Shown: positions 5,321-5,946 of the stretch, in pieces
Numbering within the stretch: position 1 is the first letter of the stretch
Layout: every line of letters begins with the position of its first letter
Source: Treponema sp.
GTDB lineage: Bacteria; Spirochaetota; Spirochaetia; Treponematales; Breznakiellaceae
DNA: 5,946 bases
Assembly: GCA_031264395.1 (NCBI GenBank)
Contig: JAISEB010000020.1
Location: 1-5,946 of the forward strand
Reading direction: 5' to 3'
The notes under the pieces: generated by a model
Told to the model about the DNA's origin: nothing
Seen by the model: the letters and a program-made list of their open reading frames with translations, nothing else
The model's database searches: none
Program-made: the position numbers and the translations under genes

Positions 5321-5946
5321 TCAGGTTAAATGGTAGCCGCCGTCCGCCAGGATCACCGAGCCGTTGAGGAAGGGGCAGATGTCGCTTGCGGCGAAAAGTA
5401 CAATGGCCCCAACTTCCTCCGCATAGCCGAAACGGCCCATGGGGATCATTTCGGTCCAGACATCGCGGAATTTTTTGCCGTCTTTGCGGACCCCTTCGGG
5501 CAGTATGTCGCTTTGTATGTAGCCGGGTGAAACGGCGTTGACCCGTATGTTGTGCTCCGCCCATTCATAGGCGAGGCATTTGGTCATCATGCTGACCGCG
5601 GCCTTGCTTGCGTTGTACACCGTCTGGCGCTGGGGAGTCATGACCAGACGGTCGGAATTGGAAGAGATGTTGATGATGCAGCCTCCCTTTTGTTTGATCA
5701 TCACCCTGCCGGCCGCCTGGGAAAGAAAGAAGAGCGAGTCCAGGTTGATATCCATGACCTTGCGCCAGTTTTCCCATGAAATGTCTTCGGCGTTTTCGAC
5801 ATGGGTAATGCCGGCGTTGTTCACAAGAATGTCGATCCGGCCGAAACGCGAGACCGCGTCGTTTATGAGCGCCTCCCTGTCCGCCGCCACTGTAATGTCC
5901 GCGCGGCGGAAGGCGCAGTTTACCCCGTGTTCCCTTGACACCTCTT
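5321..5946 (-). CDS. Short-chain dehydrogenase/reductase, polyol/sugar-dehydrogenase-like (5' end outside window)
   Basis: A classical SDR oxidoreductase using NAD(P) in the cytoplasm. Numbering from the GTG at 5939-5941, the fragment has ADIT (14-17; the Asp contacts adenine), NNAG (41-44), the active-site Asn66 in MDINL, Ser96 after NISS, and Tyr109/Lys113 in YNASK. The cofactor-side SPG is at 138-140 and the C-terminal end is ADGGYHLT. The catalytic tetrad N-S-Y-K is therefore complete. The N-terminal TGxxxGIG dinucleotide loop is missing because the reading frame stays open to the window edge; about 45-50 residues lie beyond it. The GTG is probably an internal Val. Wording around PQRQTVYNASKAAV and EWAEHNIRVNAVSPGYI resembles arabinitol, xylulose or mannitol-type dehydrogenases, but many SDRs share it, so the substrate is open. 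The gene is convergent with the regulator, with 40 bases between stops. Confidence 0.92.
   Translation of the reverse strand, partial: EVSREHGVNCAFRRADITVAADREALINDAVSRFGRIDILVNNAGITHVENAEDISWENWRKVMDINLDSLFFLSQAAGRVMIKQKGGCIINISSNSDRLVMTPQRQTVYNASKAAVSMMTKCLAYEWAEHNIRVNAVSPGYIQSDILPEGVRKDGKKFRDVWTEMIPMGRFGYAEEVGAIVLFAASDICPFLNGSVILADGGYHLT

Noticed and set aside
5939..5941. GTG as the true start of the SDR gene
   Set aside because: The frame stays open to the window edge, and a start here would remove the TGxxxGIG cofactor loop essential to SDRs; it is more likely an internal Val.

Overview
This is mostly an ordinary bacterial housekeeping region. I see no mobile element, CRISPR array, RNA gene or evident new defence or biosynthetic system. 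It holds two complete plus-strand genes, one complete minus-strand gene, and one gene cut at each window edge. The DNA is GC-rich by eye, yet ATA is a common Ile codon and Leu CTT and purine-rich Lys/Glu codons are frequent. Together with the phosphofructokinase type and the clpB-linked regulator, this suggests a GC-richer member of the Spirochaetota, perhaps Treponema-like. That is an impression from memory, not a proof; a Clostridia-type Firmicute is the main alternative.

Layout: (1) 1-684, plus strand, the C-terminal two thirds of a 6-phosphofructokinase with the Lys-type 'PKTIDND' signature of PPi-dependent or mixed-substrate enzymes. A long stem-loop begins directly after its stop. (2) 786-1571, minus strand, a HAD-IIA (NagD/AraL-type) phosphatase convergent with pfk. 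A second, GC-rich hairpin abuts its stop codon. Its start has no Shine-Dalgarno sequence, and a -10-like TATAAA lies only a few bases upstream, so the message may be leaderless. (3) 1572-1744, a divergent control region with an imperfect dyad over the HAD-gene -35, a TTGACA pointing towards clpB, and a small leader hairpin. (4) 1745-4348, plus strand, full-length ClpB disaggregase. (5) 4345-5280, plus strand, a winged-helix ArsR-like regulator overlapping the clpB stop by four bases (ATGA), with a conserved-looking C-terminal domain of about 215 residues. (6) 5281-5320, a short convergent gap with a weak GC hairpin. (7) 5321-5946, minus strand, a short-chain dehydrogenase cut at its N-terminus by the window edge.

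The genes do not form a pathway. Pfk (glycolysis) and the HAD phosphatase (sugar-phosphate or metabolite clean-up) are convergent neighbours. clpB and the regulator form a likely two-gene operon. The SDR resembles polyol/sugar dehydrogenases and is read towards that operon from the right. The clpB-regulator coupling is the most interesting point, followed by the possible leaderless HAD message and the operator-like dyad between the divergent genes.
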